A stretch of 64,000 bases of DNA. Source: Paenirhizobium daejeonense (lineage in GTDB: Bacteria; Pseudomonadota; Alphaproteobacteria; Rhizobiales; Rhizobiaceae). Position numbers and translations under genes: made by a program. Below are positions 62,909-64,000 of this stretch, piece after piece. Positions within the stretch are counted from its first letter, which is position 1. Each line of letters begins with the position of its first letter. Location of the stretch: the NCBI RefSeq assembly GCF_014280875.1, contig NZ_JACLAL010000002.1, positions 620,001-684,000 of the forward strand, read 5' to 3'. The notes beneath the pieces were generated by a model. That model saw only the letters and a program-made list of their open reading frames with translations, had not been told where the DNA came from and made no database searches.

Positions 62909-64000
62909 TCACTCACCAGCCTCCAGGGCACCGCGCGACGACTGCGAAGACAGCCACTGATTGATCTTCTGCTGCATGCTCTCCGGGCTGATCGGTTTCG
63001 GCATGTAATCGTCCATACCGGCGGCAAGGCAGAGTTCCTGATCGAGATCCTGCGCGTGGGCCGTGACGCCAATGATCGGAACATGCTGCCCGTCGCCGAG
63101 CGCGCGCTCCTCCTCACGGATGGTTCGCGCCGCCTGATGACCGTTCAGCACCGGCATGGAAACATCCATCAGGATCAGCCGAGGGGAAAGCGAGCGCCAC
63201 GCGTCCACCGCCTCGCGGCCGTTCTCCACGATCCGGTAAGTCAGGTCCGTCGCCTGCATGATCTGACGGAAGACAATCTGGTTGACCTCGTTATCTTCGG
63301 CAATCAGCACATCACAGGTACTTGCGACAGGTGCCTCTCGCTCTTCCTTGCGTTCCGAAGTCGCGACCGACGGCGCAGAGGAAGCCGCAGCAGAGACACG
63401 GGCGGGGATAGGTGCCGGCGCCATAAAACGCCCGGCATGTGCACGCAACCGCGCTGCGCGAACCACATCGATGACGGCGCTGCGCAAGAGATTGGCCCTT
63501 GCAGGCTTCATCAGATGCGCCTGAACATTGAGTTCCTGAAAGATGCGCTCGTCGCCGAGCATATCCATCGACGTCAGGAAAATGATTGCGCTGGCATCGA
63601 AGCGACGATCCGCCCTGATGAGACGCGCCACATCGACACCGTTCATCAACGGCATCTGGTAGTCGATGATCAGCGCATCGATGACCACGCCGACATGAGC
63701 GGCTTCTTCCAGTATCGACAGTGCGGCCGGGCCGCTTTCAACGGCGAGGCAATCGAAGCCCCACATCGTCAACTGTTCCGTCAGGATCTGACGGTTGACG
63801 GCGTTATCGTCAATGACGAGCACATGGGCGTTTCTGACATTGACCGGCATGGCGTTATGCTTATGCCGTTCGCTTGCCATGACAAACGGCAGCTGGACGG
63901 TAAACACCGACCCCTTGCCTAGCTCGCTCCGCACATCGATATGTCCGCCGAACAAGTCGACAAGGCCGGCCGTGATGGCAAGCCCCAGACCCGTTCCCTC
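62909..64000 (-). CDS. Hybrid sensor histidine kinase, C-terminal part with two receiver domains (runs off the right edge)
   Basis: 364 residues visible, beginning within the ATPase domain (EGTGLGLAITAGLVDLFGGH is the G box). Then a first receiver domain (about 45-165; VLVIDDNAVNRQILTEQLTM, with IDYQMPLMNG as phospho-acceptor Asp site, and Lys in LMKPAR), an Ala/Pro-rich linker, and a second receiver (about 235-350; VLIAEDNEVNQIVFRQIMQA, LMDVSMPVLNG, GVTAH, MPKPIS). No HPt domain at the end. The sensing part lies past 64000, so the stimulus is unknown. Convergent with mnmD, 6 bases between the stops. Confidence 0.92.
   Translation of the reverse strand, partial: EGTGLGLAITAGLVDLFGGHIDVRSELGKGSVFTVQLPFVMASERHKHNAMPVNVRNAHVLVIDDNAVNRQILTEQLTMWGFDCLAVESGPAALSILEEAAHVGVVIDALIIDYQMPLMNGVDVARLIRADRRFDASAIIFLTSMDMLGDERIFQELNVQAHLMKPARANLLRSAVIDVVRAARLRAHAGRFMAPAPIPARVSAAASSAPSVATSERKEEREAPVASTCDVLIAEDNEVNQIVFRQIMQATDLTYRIVENGREAVDAWRSLSPRLILMDVSMPVLNGHQAARTIREEERALGDGQHVPIIGVTAHAQDLDQELCLAAGMDDYMPKPISPESMQQKINQWLSSQSSRGALEAGE

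Overview
The window reads as a chromosomal stretch of a Rhizobiaceae alphaproteobacterium (Rhizobium, Agrobacterium or a close relative). The evidence is a BacA/SbmA peptide transporter, a NolR-type ArsR regulator, glutamine synthetase II beside a DUF2735 gene, a ChoXWV choline transporter, an Atu4866-family protein, high coding GC, and several palindromic intergenic repeats of rhizobial type. The genus cannot be fixed from the sequence. Both ends cut a gene: putA on the left and a hybrid sensor kinase on the right. I saw no rRNA, tRNA, CRISPR array, integrase or transposase.

Layout. 1-1000: putA (5' part) and its divergent Lrp-type regulator. 1162-2389: a LuxR-family solo and a PAS protein. 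2474-9143: a leftward five-gene operon of almost unknown function (coiled-coil protein, unknown protein, AAA ATPase, DUF6638 protein, DUF2333 membrane protein) with overlapping or nearly abutting genes; this is the best candidate here for an undescribed system. 9297-10297: pseudoazurin and a class I cytochrome c. 10597-13555: choXWV. 13599-16710: HugZ-like protein, NolR-like regulator, ClbS/DfsB-like protein, orphan LivK-like binding protein. 16827-19752: DUF3095 protein, and a Tat-type chloroperoxidase-like hydrolase facing an OhrR-like regulator. 19894-31070: adenine deaminase, two-gene Atu4866 unit with AraC regulator, potassium channel with zinc ribbon, GH13 glucosidase, Ldh-family oxidoreductase, GT4 glycosyltransferase, Der GTPase, YfgM-like TPR protein, NnrU-family protein. 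31198-37187: polysaccharide deacetylase, BacA, MFS transporter, Map, luciferase-like monooxygenase.

37422-59927 is dominated by purine and ureide catabolism. XdhABC turns hypoxanthine and xanthine into urate, PuuD oxidises urate, HiuH and UraD lead to allantoin, PuuE opens it to allantoate, and AllA splits ureidoglycolate. GuaD, together with adenine deaminase at 19894, feeds purine bases into the pathway. Three GcvA-type LysR paralogues lie between xdhC and puuD; two have a 76-residue DUF1127-like gene facing them. glnII, with a sigma-54-like promoter, lies between the two ureide operons, which fits assimilation of ammonium released by the pathway. No allantoate amidohydrolase gene is present in the window. 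Two multi-hairpin repeats separate xdhA/xdhB and xdhB/xdhC.

The right end holds a DUF1045 2H-fold protein, an FAD oxidoreductase and MnmD tRNA methyltransferase as divergent neighbours whose ATG codons overlap in one CATG, and the C-terminal part of a hybrid histidine kinase with two receiver domains. Another notable feature is a HepT-like gene directly upstream of allA whose MntA-type nucleotidyltransferase partner is cut to 35 codons.
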